Positions 34,501-46,500 of a stretch of 64,000 nt of DNA are shown piece after piece. The DNA comes from Myrica gale (taxonomy: Eukaryota > Streptophyta > Magnoliopsida > Fagales > Myricaceae): the NCBI GenBank assembly GCA_963930655.1, contig OZ005609.1, positions 17,991,001 through 18,055,000 of the forward strand, given 5' to 3'. The notes under the pieces were generated by a model. That model was not told the origin of the DNA. It ran no database searches and worked only from the letters and a program-made list of their open reading frames with translations. Positions within the stretch are counted from its first letter, which is position 1; the number at the start of each line of letters is the position of its first letter. The position numbers and the translations under genes are program-made.

Positions 34501-37500
34501 ATTAACCCTCCTTTCAAGCTGATGTCAGATCGTTTGCGTGCTGTTATGGGAAAATTAATTTCTTTCCCACAAGCTGTGTTTGTTCCTGGAAGATCTATTC
34601 AAGAGAATACAACTATAGCGCAGGAGATTTTTCATTCTATGAAGATTAAGAGAGGGAGGAAGGGTCTTGCGGCTATTAAGATTGATATGGAGCGTGCATA
34701 CGATCGGTTGGAATGACATTTTATTATGCGTGTTCTTCGTGCGTTTGAATTTGATCCTCATTGGATTCAATTGATTCAGCAGTGTCTTTCTACAGTTTCT
34801 TTTTCGGTGCTACCGAATGGGTCGCCTTTTGGATTATTTCGGCCTCAACATGGGGTAAGACAGGGTGATCCCATATCCCCTTTCTTGTTTATCTTGCGTG
34901 CAGAAACTTTCACAAGGTTGGCTCTCAAAGAAGAACAGGGAGGAAGACTACTTGGAGTGAAGGTAGCTCGGAATGCTCCTTCTATTTCTCATCTAATGTT
35001 TGCTGATGATTTGATTTTTTTCATTAGAGCAAATCTTAGGGAGGTTAGAGCTGTTAAAAATCTGCTTAAGCAATATGAAGTTTGGTCTGGTCAGAAGATT
35101 AATATTCTTAAGTCTTCCATTGCTTTTAGTCGGAATACTCCTGCATCTGTTCAGACTGCCATTTGTGAGGAATTTAATCTCAAGAAGATGAGATTGGGGA
35201 GTAAATACCTGGGTCTTCCTTTAATCATGCCAAGATCTAAAGTCCAAACATTTCAACAACTTCGAGAACGTATTTGTCAAAAACTTTCTGGCTGGAAATC
35301 AAAAGTTTTGTCGCAGGCTGGAAGGACTGTGTTACTGCGAGTGACAGCATCGACTCACCCACAATATCAGATGGCCTCTTTCTTGTTACCAAAATCTTGG
35401 TGCAAGAAAGTGGATAGTTTGTTTTAAAAAAATTTCTGGGGATTTGAAGAGTCTGATGGGCATAGGTATATTCCAGTGGCTTGGAGTGAGATTTGTGTCC
35501 CAAAGGAATGGGGTGGAGTGGGGGGTTAGGAGATTATTTGATATTAATCAAGCTCTTCTTACAAAGCTTGGGTGGTTACTTATCAAATTCCCTGATCAAC
35601 TTTGGGCTCGGGTTCTTAAGGCAAAATATTTCTGGTCTGGAAATTTTTTGAGTTGTAGTGGGGGACGGAGTTCATCTTGGACTTGGCAGGGGTTATTGCA
35701 GATTCGTGAGTTGCTGCAACAAGGGATTGGGTATTCTCCTCGGGGTGGAAGGTTGATTGATTTGGAGTCAGATGCTTGGGTTCTTGGTCTTGAAAATGGT
35801 CGTCCTGTTAGAAGGATTGAGGCTGAAGTATTTCCTGCTAACTTCTCTGTGGCAGATTTGTTTGATTTTGAATCTAGGAGTTGGAATGCACCACTTATTC
35901 ATTCTATATTTGAACTATCCTCTGCTGAAGCCATATGTAAGCTGCAACCTCTTATTGAAGGACAAGATGATGTTTTGATTTGGATGCCTGACCCACGTGG
36001 TATTTTTTCTGTTAAATCAGTCTATTATCTTTTGAAAGCAACAAATCGGGTTCCTAGTGTGCTTGAGGAAACTAAATGGAGATTGCTGTGGAAGTTGAAA
36101 ATTCAAGATCGACTGAAGTTGTTTTTGTGGAGATGTGGGAATAATGCTTTCCCTTTCAGAGGTAGAGTGAGTGAAGTCATGTGCATAGTGGAGGAAGAGA
36201 GGGTTTTATGTCCTCTGTGTAAGGGTGCAAAAGAAGAGGGGATCCATCTGTTCGTTCAATGTTCTGTTGCTCAAACTTTATGGAGAGAGTCGGCTTGGCC
36301 TATGGTTTGGCAGGATGTTTCGTATCAAACAATGACAGATATTATTCGAGTTGTGATTCAGCCTATGTCTTTTCTTGGCATTTCCTGTGCAGATCAACGA
36401 GCTTTTTCTCTTAATGCTGCTATGGTGTTGGATTCTCTATGGTATTGGCGTAATAAAATTGTTCATAACAATGAGGATTTTAACGTGATAGATCTGATCA
36501 GGTTGTTTCAGCGTAGATATTCGGAACATTCATTAGCTCTGCGTTCTACAACTACTATGGTGGAGCATGGTTGGCGTCCCCCAGCTGCGGGTCGACTTAA
36601 ATGTAACACTGATGTAGCTATACGTAACCAGATTGCTGTTATGGCTGTCTCTCTCTCAGACTCGGATGGCTCCCTCTGTCATGTGTAAACGGAGCAATTT
36701 CCTAGCAATAGTTCTCTTTTTGGAGAATCTTCGGCGCTAGTGGCTGCTACGAATATCGCTTCTTGTCGAAACTGGTTGGCTGTTGAATTTGAAACAGATT
36801 GTCAGATGTTGTTTCGGTTGGTTATGGATCCTCTGTTGGATTCGGGACCTCTGCTGGATGACCAGGTGCAGGCTCTCAGGGTTTTCTTTGAGTCTAATTC
36901 TGAGTGCTCTCTATCTTGGGTACCTAGGCATCAGAATGAGGTTGCTCGTAATATAGCAAAATGGGCTGCTGATTTTCATATTTTTGGGTCTGTTGATATT
37001 TCTTGTCTTCCCGCTCGGTGTTTGATGCGGAGAAGATTGTTTGATGTGTTTTAGTTCTTGTATTCGGTTTTGTTACCAATGTTGCCAAGAAAGAAAAAAA
37101 AACCCCTCCGTTCAAGCTGGAGCATATTCTCTACTGTACCAATACTCTTTCGTGAAGTTAATGGTATGGGTGTTGACACCAGCGTGACAAATGCAGTGCA
37201 TAATTGCAAAATCTAATGGCTTCTCACTTAGAAAGTTTCAATAGAGATTGATTGGTTGATGGCATTTTTCTGGTTGGCCCTGCAAACTGCAGGAGTTATT
37301 TTTTTGTTTCTTTCCTCTTTTTCCAGATATTTTATAAGTTTTCTTTTAAACACAAATCTGGCCTAGACAGATGTGGCAAACACAACCAAGGTGATTTGGG
37401 TCACTGCAAGAGATTAGGTGGTTTTTCACTGTTTTAATATCTGCTGTGTAGGAAGTATCAAGTTGCAGTTGTGGGAGCCAATATGCCAACGCAACTGACC

Positions 37501-40500
37501 TAGAATAACATCTCTTTGGTGATCTGTTCCTCGGCATGATGCCCATCAAGCATTAGAAATGGTTGCGGAGGCTCTGATACCAATGTCTTTAGTGTTTCCA
37601 CTAGTGAGATTTCTGCTGTATAAAGCAGCATACTGTTTTGCTGGCTAGTGTTGGGATGAAAAAAACAAGTGTCACTTAAGGTTTACTTTAAGGTTTACTT
37701 CTTGGGTTTTATACGTCTTTTGAGCAAGTCAGAGCTGCCAAAAAACAAGAGGTCGTTTAGAGTATCTGACATAAAAAAATGACAAGTTGTTTTAGAAGCC
37801 TTTTTTGTTGTCAAAACATAAGTGTTGCACTTTGTATTTGTTTCTGGCACAAAAAATAATCTATTTATATATATTACTATGTACTTGATCAACTTAGGTA
37901 GACAAGAGGACAGCTTGTAGACAAGAGGACAACTGGAAGATAATTGTAGGTGTGCTATTTCGAATTTTTGGGTGAGGACAAGAGGACAACTCAAAGAGTG
38001 CCAAGTAGTGGTCTTTCGTATAATCTCAAAGAAGTTGGGCATGCAGGATATATCTGGTACAACTTTGGAGGACCATGAGTAAGTTGACATACTTATTTAT
38101 TATCTTAGAGAGCACTAAGGTAATCGTACCTTTCCTACTGCAATAGAAAATATATGTTAGTAGAGGAGGAACCATAATTCTGGTCCTCTCTTCTTGAAAA
38201 CTGTTCTCCTTCTTTTAGGCCTCTTCTCATTACTGAACTTTTCTCAGGCCTCTTCTCCAACAAGCTTATCTTTTGGGATGGAAGCTATAGTAGTTAGGAA
38301 GGCTTCCTTATTTTTTAATGTGACAATATAGAAAGCATATGCAAATTATATCATTATTAAGAGGACAATGCACAGAAACCTGAGGGCAGGGGAAGAAAAA
38401 GAAGCAAGAGGAAAGGAACATATTTGATAACCATGCATTCAAAACACACAAGGTAACTATTCAGCGATCCCATATGTTTACCACTATTTGACTCCCAATC
38501 TATTTTATGTTAATATTTAACCCTAGTTTGACATCATATGAAAGTTCGCAAGGAAACTCATGAACAGTAAAACATAAACTCTAGCATATTCAGACATCAA
38601 TAAGGACACAAAGTGAGCAACTGACAGCCAAACCCTATAGCAGATTTGTTTTGGGTGGCAGAAGATTACAACCTCTCTATCCTCAATTCTGTCTCCCAAA
38701 TCTAAGTCCTAAAACAACAAAAAAGTCTAACCCAAGTACAGATACAGATTAGAAAACACGTTGCAACACAAAACAGGGGAGAAGAAGATAAATCAGATAT
38801 CGAGATGTGAAACCCATAGGATATGCGTAACAACATTTTGATAAATCAGAAGAAATTTCATCCGAAAAGATGGCAAGGGCATAGCTCTTGTACACAGAAG
38901 GTATGCTCTGAATTTGCAAAAGGTTTTCTTGCATAGGTGAAAGCAAAAGAAATAAATATAAAATGAAAAGAAAATGGCAGCAACTGGAGTGTATTGATTA
39001 TAAAGCAAACCTAGCAATGAAATCAATCTCATATCCAAGTTCTGCTTCTTCTTGTAGAGGTTCAATCCATGAGCTCACTAAAGTCCGGTACTTTCTGCTC
39101 AAGATCATGGCTCGTGATGGAATTGGTTGATTATCTTTTGCCATAGCTTTTAAAGCTTCTAGCAAGTCAAGAATTCTGCCTGAATTAAAACACGACTATT
39201 ACCTCAGAAGCATTTATGATTTTGGTCCAAGGAAAAAAATCCAAAACATTGATCAAACAATACAGTGAACCAATTGTTTGAACCTAGTAGATCATACAAG
39301 AGGTAGTAAGTTAACAACTCTAATAAACCTGCAAACTAGAGCAAGGAACTACTGATAAAAGCACAGAAACTAACCATGAATTAAAGCATGCTGATTCAAC
39401 ATAATGATAGAATTTGAATAAAAGCAACACCTACTAGAAGGTGATAGACCCCTGAGAACGCCCACTGATTCCCGTCCTCCACATTTTTAAAGACTACCGA
39501 AAAAGAGAACATACCAACACAAGAATCCACCATCTCCAACACCCTCGAATCCCATAAAAGAAGGATGCCACCCAAGGCACCATCCGCTTCCAAAAGACAC
39601 CACCTCACATGCGAACCCGCCTACAAATGTCTCACCACAGCCCTCAACACCATATCCACCTTAGTCTTCTGCAAGCACACTAAATCAGGTTTCCATCCTC
39701 ACAACAGATTATCAATCCTACTACATTTAACCTTATCATTAATCCCTCTAACGTTCCAACTCAATATTTGTGGCTTCATTAACAACTATACAAGGCCCTA
39801 CCTCCTCTCCTGCCCCTTCTAGAAACAGAACTATTCCCATCATAATTATGATTCGACGCCAACCCCTTTAGTTCCCTCAACATCTTCCCTCCTGGTCTAC
39901 TAGGAGACTTCCTACGAAGCTTAGCCCAATCCCTCTCCAAAGCTTCAAAAAGGTCCATCAGTTCTTGCCCATGCCCCTCACATGATACCCCAACCATATA
40001 CCTAAAAGAAGATACCATTTTCAACACCCACCTAGAAGGCTCAAAAGGTATAGAACATTCCCCTCTCCCTGAAACAGGGTAGCAAATTTGCAATGGAACC
40101 AAAGGGTCGAAGTTGTTAGCCCCTCTCGAGACCAAATTCCCTCCTCGGACAAAGCATCCATCTCACTCGGCATAAAAGACACCCCTCCCTACTCAAAGAG
40201 ACCCAACTGCCCAAGAACAATGACACCCGATTGTTGCTCACCCCTAGCAAACTCCCCTTCTGAAGAGACAACACCCTCCACACAAATAGCCACAACTGGA
40301 GTGATAGGAACCTCAATATTCGCAAAAACTTCAATCATCGCAAGATCACAATCCTCCAATGGCTGATTGGTGCTTTCTTTGCCACGGTCATGGGGAGTCG
40401 GTTAATCACGTGCTTCTTCATTGCTCTTTGGCGCGCAGGCTTTGGAATCATGTTCTTAGTATCACGAACTTTCATTGGGTGATGCCGGAGAAGGTGGTGG

Positions 40501-43500
40501 ATGTGCTTTGGAGTTGGCATAGAAGGTTTTCTAACCCGATTGCTAAGGACATTTGGAGAATGATTCCTTCGTGTGTTTGGTGGTGTCTTTGGAGGGAGCG
40601 AAACAATTGATGTTTTGAAGACGTTTATGTCGCTTTCCTTGTTTTGTTGGGCTAACACAGTATTAGGGAGCATTTTTGTTGATTTTGATGATTTCCTTAG
40701 TGTTGTTGCTTGTTTGTACTAAGCGCTTTCGGTATAGTCCTTTGTATTGTTTTCGCTTATTCTAATAAAATTGTCTTATAAAAAAAAAACTAATTTATGA
40801 TCCAACTACTATTACATTAGAGATGATATTAAAGACAATAATGGACACTTTTTGGCTCTTCAGACATGTTGTGCCATCAACTTCTTGGTCTCACTGTAGC
40901 ATAATAGCCTAAGGTCCTTGCAGAAGTGTGAGTATGACAGTTTGGTTCCATGCTGCCTGTCTTACACATATAACTGCAGATACCTTATTTTCTAGCTGCA
41001 CCCAAATGCATAAATAGCATAATAGCCTAAGGTCCTTGCAGAAGTGTGAGTATGACAGTTTGGTTCCATGCTGCCTGTCTTACACATATAACTGCAGATA
41101 CCTTATTTTCTAGCTGCACCCAAATGCATAAATTTTACGCTCAATTTTTAACATAATTTTAGGCTCATGATTGAAAATCTATAGCCAATACGAAATGAAT
41201 GAGGGACAAATTAAAGGCCTCGGAAAATCCCAAAGAAAAAATATGCATACCTTCCCGACATAAAGCCCTGAGATACAAAGACAGTGGATCACCAAAGTTT
41301 CCTTCGAGATGTAAAACTTTTGTTCCTCCTTCAAAGTTTTTAAGGGCACGAAAATGCCGAATAGCTTCTGGTATAACACAATACTTGGTAAAGCACTCCA
41401 CCAACAGCCTGAACATGGAAGCATGATGTTATCTACCGATTACATAAATAAATAAAAAATAACGAGTTGACTTAAATATTGTATCAAAAATCTTAAAAAG
41501 CACAGAGAGGTTTTAATTGTAATATGCACTATATTCAGATATTTTTACGAACACGAGCAAAATTTAGCTCCACTTAGCAAAAGGCAGATTGCAAAGAACC
41601 ATTATGTCAGATAAACCAGACAAGTGAATCCATATTTAGTCCTAAGAGCACAAAGAAAGAGAAAAGAAACACATTAAATAGAGCTGAAAAGTATATCTGC
41701 CTCAGAAAAAGTTTACACAAGTGGTAAGTGTAACCAGTTATCCTTCCCAGATCACTACTAATAGACTGACAGTTTTGCTTTGTGCTTGCTGCTTAAACTT
41801 CGCTCAAGGAGAATAGAAAGCTTCATGTATGTCACGTTTTTGGTACGTAAATGTTAAGAAATGGACTTAGAATGCCGTTATAGATTTTTGAGTTGAGTTC
41901 CATGCATAAAAATAGGAATTTCGATGCTGCCATATGGGACAATGGGACATTTTATGAAAACCTTGAACAGGGTCTGAAATCCAGTATTCTTAAGAAAACA
42001 GAACCGTTGCAAGGATTTTTACCACCACAACCAAACTCTGTTTTGGCCAAACTTGAGGACACAAATTTAATTTATGAAAGCACAATTTGGTCATTCTATG
42101 AATCTATAAAATCAGTTACCAATTTTTGAAGCACGAAAGGTCAAGCTGGAAATATCCCAGAATTATCTGGAACTAAAAGGGGCGACTTCAATGGGAAACA
42201 AAACTTTTTTCAAGCAAACTTTGGAAGCTAGCTCTTTTTCTTCTCTCCTTTTTCTTGTTGAGCAGGAGAGCTATCTTTAAGTGTACAGAAATTTCAATGA
42301 AAGTACCAAATTGGTTTCGTCTTCGAATGACCAACTTATGGATTTTTCCAGAGGTAGGTGTCAACATGAAATTGGCTACAGGATTTCTACCAAATTGAGT
42401 CAGGATTTTTCCAGCCATTTGAATTTGTTTGGAACTGTTTTGGGCAGGTTTTGGAAACCTAAACGAGAATAACAGTTTCATCCCATGGAGGTTTGTATCG
42501 ACTTGGCACATGAGTAACTTCGTCATTTTTTTCTAATTAAGAAGCTAGAAAAACAGTCGGGGCCCGGGGGGCAGGGGGGGGGGAGAGTTCAGAGGAGAGG
42601 AGCCAAGCAAGAGGCACAATGTAGACTCAGACTACACTGTTTCTAAGGGGTATTTGCAGCAAATTTCTACAGCCCTTGATCAGGACAGATGACTAGAGAG
42701 TAGAAGCCAATTGGGTCAGAACAGATAAATCTCCAATGCAAATCAGGGTTCTCTTGAAGCTCAATTAATGGCTGAATTAAGAGATCTAGTGTGGTATTTG
42801 GTTCATGGTACATTTTAAGATTCTTGGGTATTCTCTTAGGCCCAGAATTTCCCTTGTTTAGTTAAAAATAACTTACTACATTTCCCATAAATTCACATTT
42901 CATGTCTGCTTAGTGCGATGGTCGTAGTTTTCAAGCAAGATTACAATATTTTAAGATATTTAAAGCCATCTTATACCGTGATATTTTGGAAGGCAAAGTA
43001 ATCCCTCCACATTTCTACAAATAAGTCAAAACATGACAATCTCATCAAGGGCAAAGCCAGGAATGTTTTCTTGGGGGACCCAGACTACACCTTATTACAA
43101 GATAGTATCTCTACTATGCACTTTCTTTATATTCAATTTGAAAGTAAAATATAAGTCAAAATAAAGGAAATAATTCTTAAAATTATTTAAGTGCCATAAG
43201 AGAGAACAAATAAACGAATGTCAATTTTCTACCTGAAAAAAGCAATTATATAGAGAACCACTGTTGTTTGGGGTTAACCTTTTTAGATTTTGAAGAAGAT
43301 CCAGTTACTTTTTCGTTTCGGGCAGTTGAGTTTTCTAATAATTGAAAAGAAAAGAAAAAAAAAACAGACGCACTTTTTTATATTTTTAAATGACTTTGGA
43401 GAGGTTTTTTCAAGACTTCTCCGAGGATGAGAGATTTTTTTGGGCAGTGAAAGAGGTTTTGGAAAAGTTCTTAGAAGACTTTTAGAAAAATTCAAAGGAA

Positions 43501-46500
43501 AAACTATAAGACTCTCTAGCAAGAAACATGGGGAACAATTAATATCACAAAGTTCAAGATACCTTTATTTCCAAGCTGCCATATTTTCAAGTGAATGACT
43601 CTTAAATGTTTTTGCCCAAATGATGAGTGGGAAAGAAATGAAGGAGTCGAGATGATTGTTCGAAGTTCATAAACTTAGCCCATCCGACAGCTAAGGGCTA
43701 AATCGAATGCTTTAAAAACTTTGCACATACAATATTTCGGTTATAGTCTATATGGAATAGAGTGATTTTTATTCTAAGCATCTATGTTGTGACCCACAAA
43801 GCTGCCTTCTTTTGCGCTCACTCAGAAGTCCAGTCGCCGATCTCCGAAGTTCTTCATGGCCTCCACCCTTCACTCTGGTTCCAATCCTTTCCGGCAGATT
43901 GTTATCCTGAGGTTAGTAAGGTAGTCCAGATGTCTTTTTCCCGTCGATTCAGTGTTGAAGCTAAGGAGTTCCAGGTTTCAGTTTTAGTCAATGGAGTCGT
44001 CAAAATGTCGGAGTGGAGTCGGAAAGCTATGAGCTCGATCTTCCTTGGGAGGTATGGAGCTGTTTGGATTGTGAACTTGGTTAGTAGGTTGCAGCTGGTC
44101 GCCAATACGGAGGAGGTTGTTGTCAAATTTAATGAAGTTTCTCGGGGCTTCTTGGCACAAAGATGTAGTAACAAAACTGGGAGATATGTTGCTATCGCAG
44201 AGTTTGGAGGGGGACGCAGGCAAGGAATGGTTATGATACCGGAAGGCAAGGAGGGAGCTAGTTGGAAGAAGTTAGCCGATGTGTTTCAGGAGGTAGTTTC
44301 ACACCTCAGTCAGCTTAATCGTCGGAAAGAGGGCTTGTATGGGGCTGGAGTGCATAAAGAGCTTTCCTTTGTTGAAGTACTCAAGAAGGGACAGTCGGGG
44401 GAGAGGTTAGGGGGCCAGTGTCCGGTGGCGGAAGGGGTTGGAGTGCGTAGGGGTGGAGCGGGGAAGATGAAGGAGACGCATGATGTCTCGTATGCAAATT
44501 TGAGCGCTGACATTACATTTTCCAAGGGCCAGACATTAAATGCAGAGGCGGCTGGCGGTGTTGCACTTTACGTGTCTGTGTGGAGAAAAAAACTGTTGGG
44601 AATTCGAAAAGAAGTGGAAGAGCTACTTCAGTTGATGGGAAGTGAGATTGGGTCGGGCATCTCGCATTTGGACCCTGACCACGATGTTGGTTTGCGGTTT
44701 GGAAGGGGAATGGATCAAAGAGATGGGCCTCATCTCTTTGAAGGGGCCTCATCCACTGGGCTGAAACTTGGTGACCCAGAGGCCTTAGATGGCTTGGAAA
44801 TGAAGGGGGGTCCGTTCACGGGTCAGAAGTTGTGGAGCTTGGAAGCAAGGCTGGCGGTGCTACCCCCTCGCCGGCTCCTTCTGTCGTGGCTGGCGACTGC
44901 CAAGAGGCCCTTCTGGTGCCGGAGTTGAAGCCGGAAAATACAAGCGTACTTGCTTAAAGGAGCTCTCATATTATGGGGACCTCATCTTATCGGCTCCTCA
45001 CTCGTCTGGGCTGAAACCTGGTGGCCCAGCGACCTTAGATGGCTTTTTGGGGGCCCTGGTTGTGAATTAAGGGGGGGTAGTTCACGGGTCAGCTCTCCCG
45101 CACGTTTCTGAAGTTGTGGAGCTTGGAGGCAAGGCTGGTGGTGCTACCCACTTGCCGCCGCCGGCAACCCTCTTGCCGGCGCCTTCTGTCGTGGCTGGCG
45201 AATGTCCGGAGGCCCTTCCGGCACCGGAGTTGACGCCAGGAGGCCCTTCAGCTGGTGTAGCGGGCACAGAGGTGGTCGGCGATTTTGTTATGGTGATTTC
45301 TGAAGGGCTCGTGTGTGTTGGTGTGGTGCGGGGGAAGTCTAAGGCTCTTGGCCTTGGGCTAGAGCAGGCGTTGGCTGCTGGGTTGTCTCGGGATGTCTCA
45401 CCGATGCTGAACATCTTGGCTGTAAGTGATTTCGGGACATCTCAAGCTGATTTTAATCATGTTGATAGCGTTGACGGGCATTCTGGGCTTGCTGGGCTTA
45501 CCGATCTGCACATCTACACCTCGGGCAGTCCCGTTGGGGAGCCTCTGCGTGTGATCCCGTTGGAGGTGGTCCACGTAGCGCTCGACGAGGTTGTCTCTCC
45601 TAGCATAGAGGAGAGTTGTGAAGCCGCAGTGATGGCTCTTTCTTCTGGGTCCCTCTTAGGTGGTCAGGAGGTGGGGGAGTGTTCTTTTGGACTAGTTCTC
45701 GAACTGCCTTCTCTTGCGACGGAGGCTGGAACCTCGACCGAACCCTTGGCGGTTAGTTTCCCTAGTAATGTTTTGGAGGGGGAACCTTCGGCGTGGGTCT
45801 TGGATATGGTTTCCTCTGTTGGTCAAATGGTTAGGTTGTCGTGTGGTGGTCAAGAGGAAAAACTGAGGGATCTCTTTGCAGCGTTGGAACGCGATCGGGT
45901 GCAGCCTAGTTCGAAAAAGTCTAGGAAATCAAGGGGGAAGATAATCAGGGAGTTGCAGGGATTGAAGTCTTCGGTTAACTATGAAGGGTCTTCTTCGATC
46001 GCTAGGAAGACTAAGAGCTATGGGCTGGACTGCTAGGGGTTCGTTCGGGTGGCTGCGTTTGGGTGGCTTTCGGGTTGAGGGTGGGTGGGAGTTCTTGGGA
46101 GCGTCTTGTTGGCTAGTGGGTTGAGGGTGCTTTTGTTTTTTGGGAGTATTGTTGGGCGGGTGTTCTTGGGTGAATCTTGTTGGCTCCGCCGTTGTTTTTC
46201 TTTGTTTTCTAGTTTGTTTGAGTTTGGGCTCTTCAGTATAGTATCTTGTACTGTTGACTCCGTTGTTGTGTGTTCTTTATTTTATTTGTTTTTAATGAGA
46301 TTGACTTACTTATCAAAAAAAAAAAATTCTAAGCATCTATGTTTTGGGGTTTGCATACATATTTTTGTGGGTTTTCTTGCCAAAAATTTGGGATGTTAGG
46401 GTGTAATAATTTTTTCCTCCAAATCTTTGCGGGGACCGCCAAGTGCGTTCGTCCTTGAATCTCATATTCTTTGGAGTCTAATTAGATTTCTTATCAAACC

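Noticed and set aside
37246..37437. Open frame with hydrophobic stretch in a pTAC3 intron
   Set aside because: Short, no homology recognised, no splice or start context.
40880..41140. Possible CRISPR-like or satellite array
   Set aside because: Only two exact copies without spacers; a simple tandem duplication.
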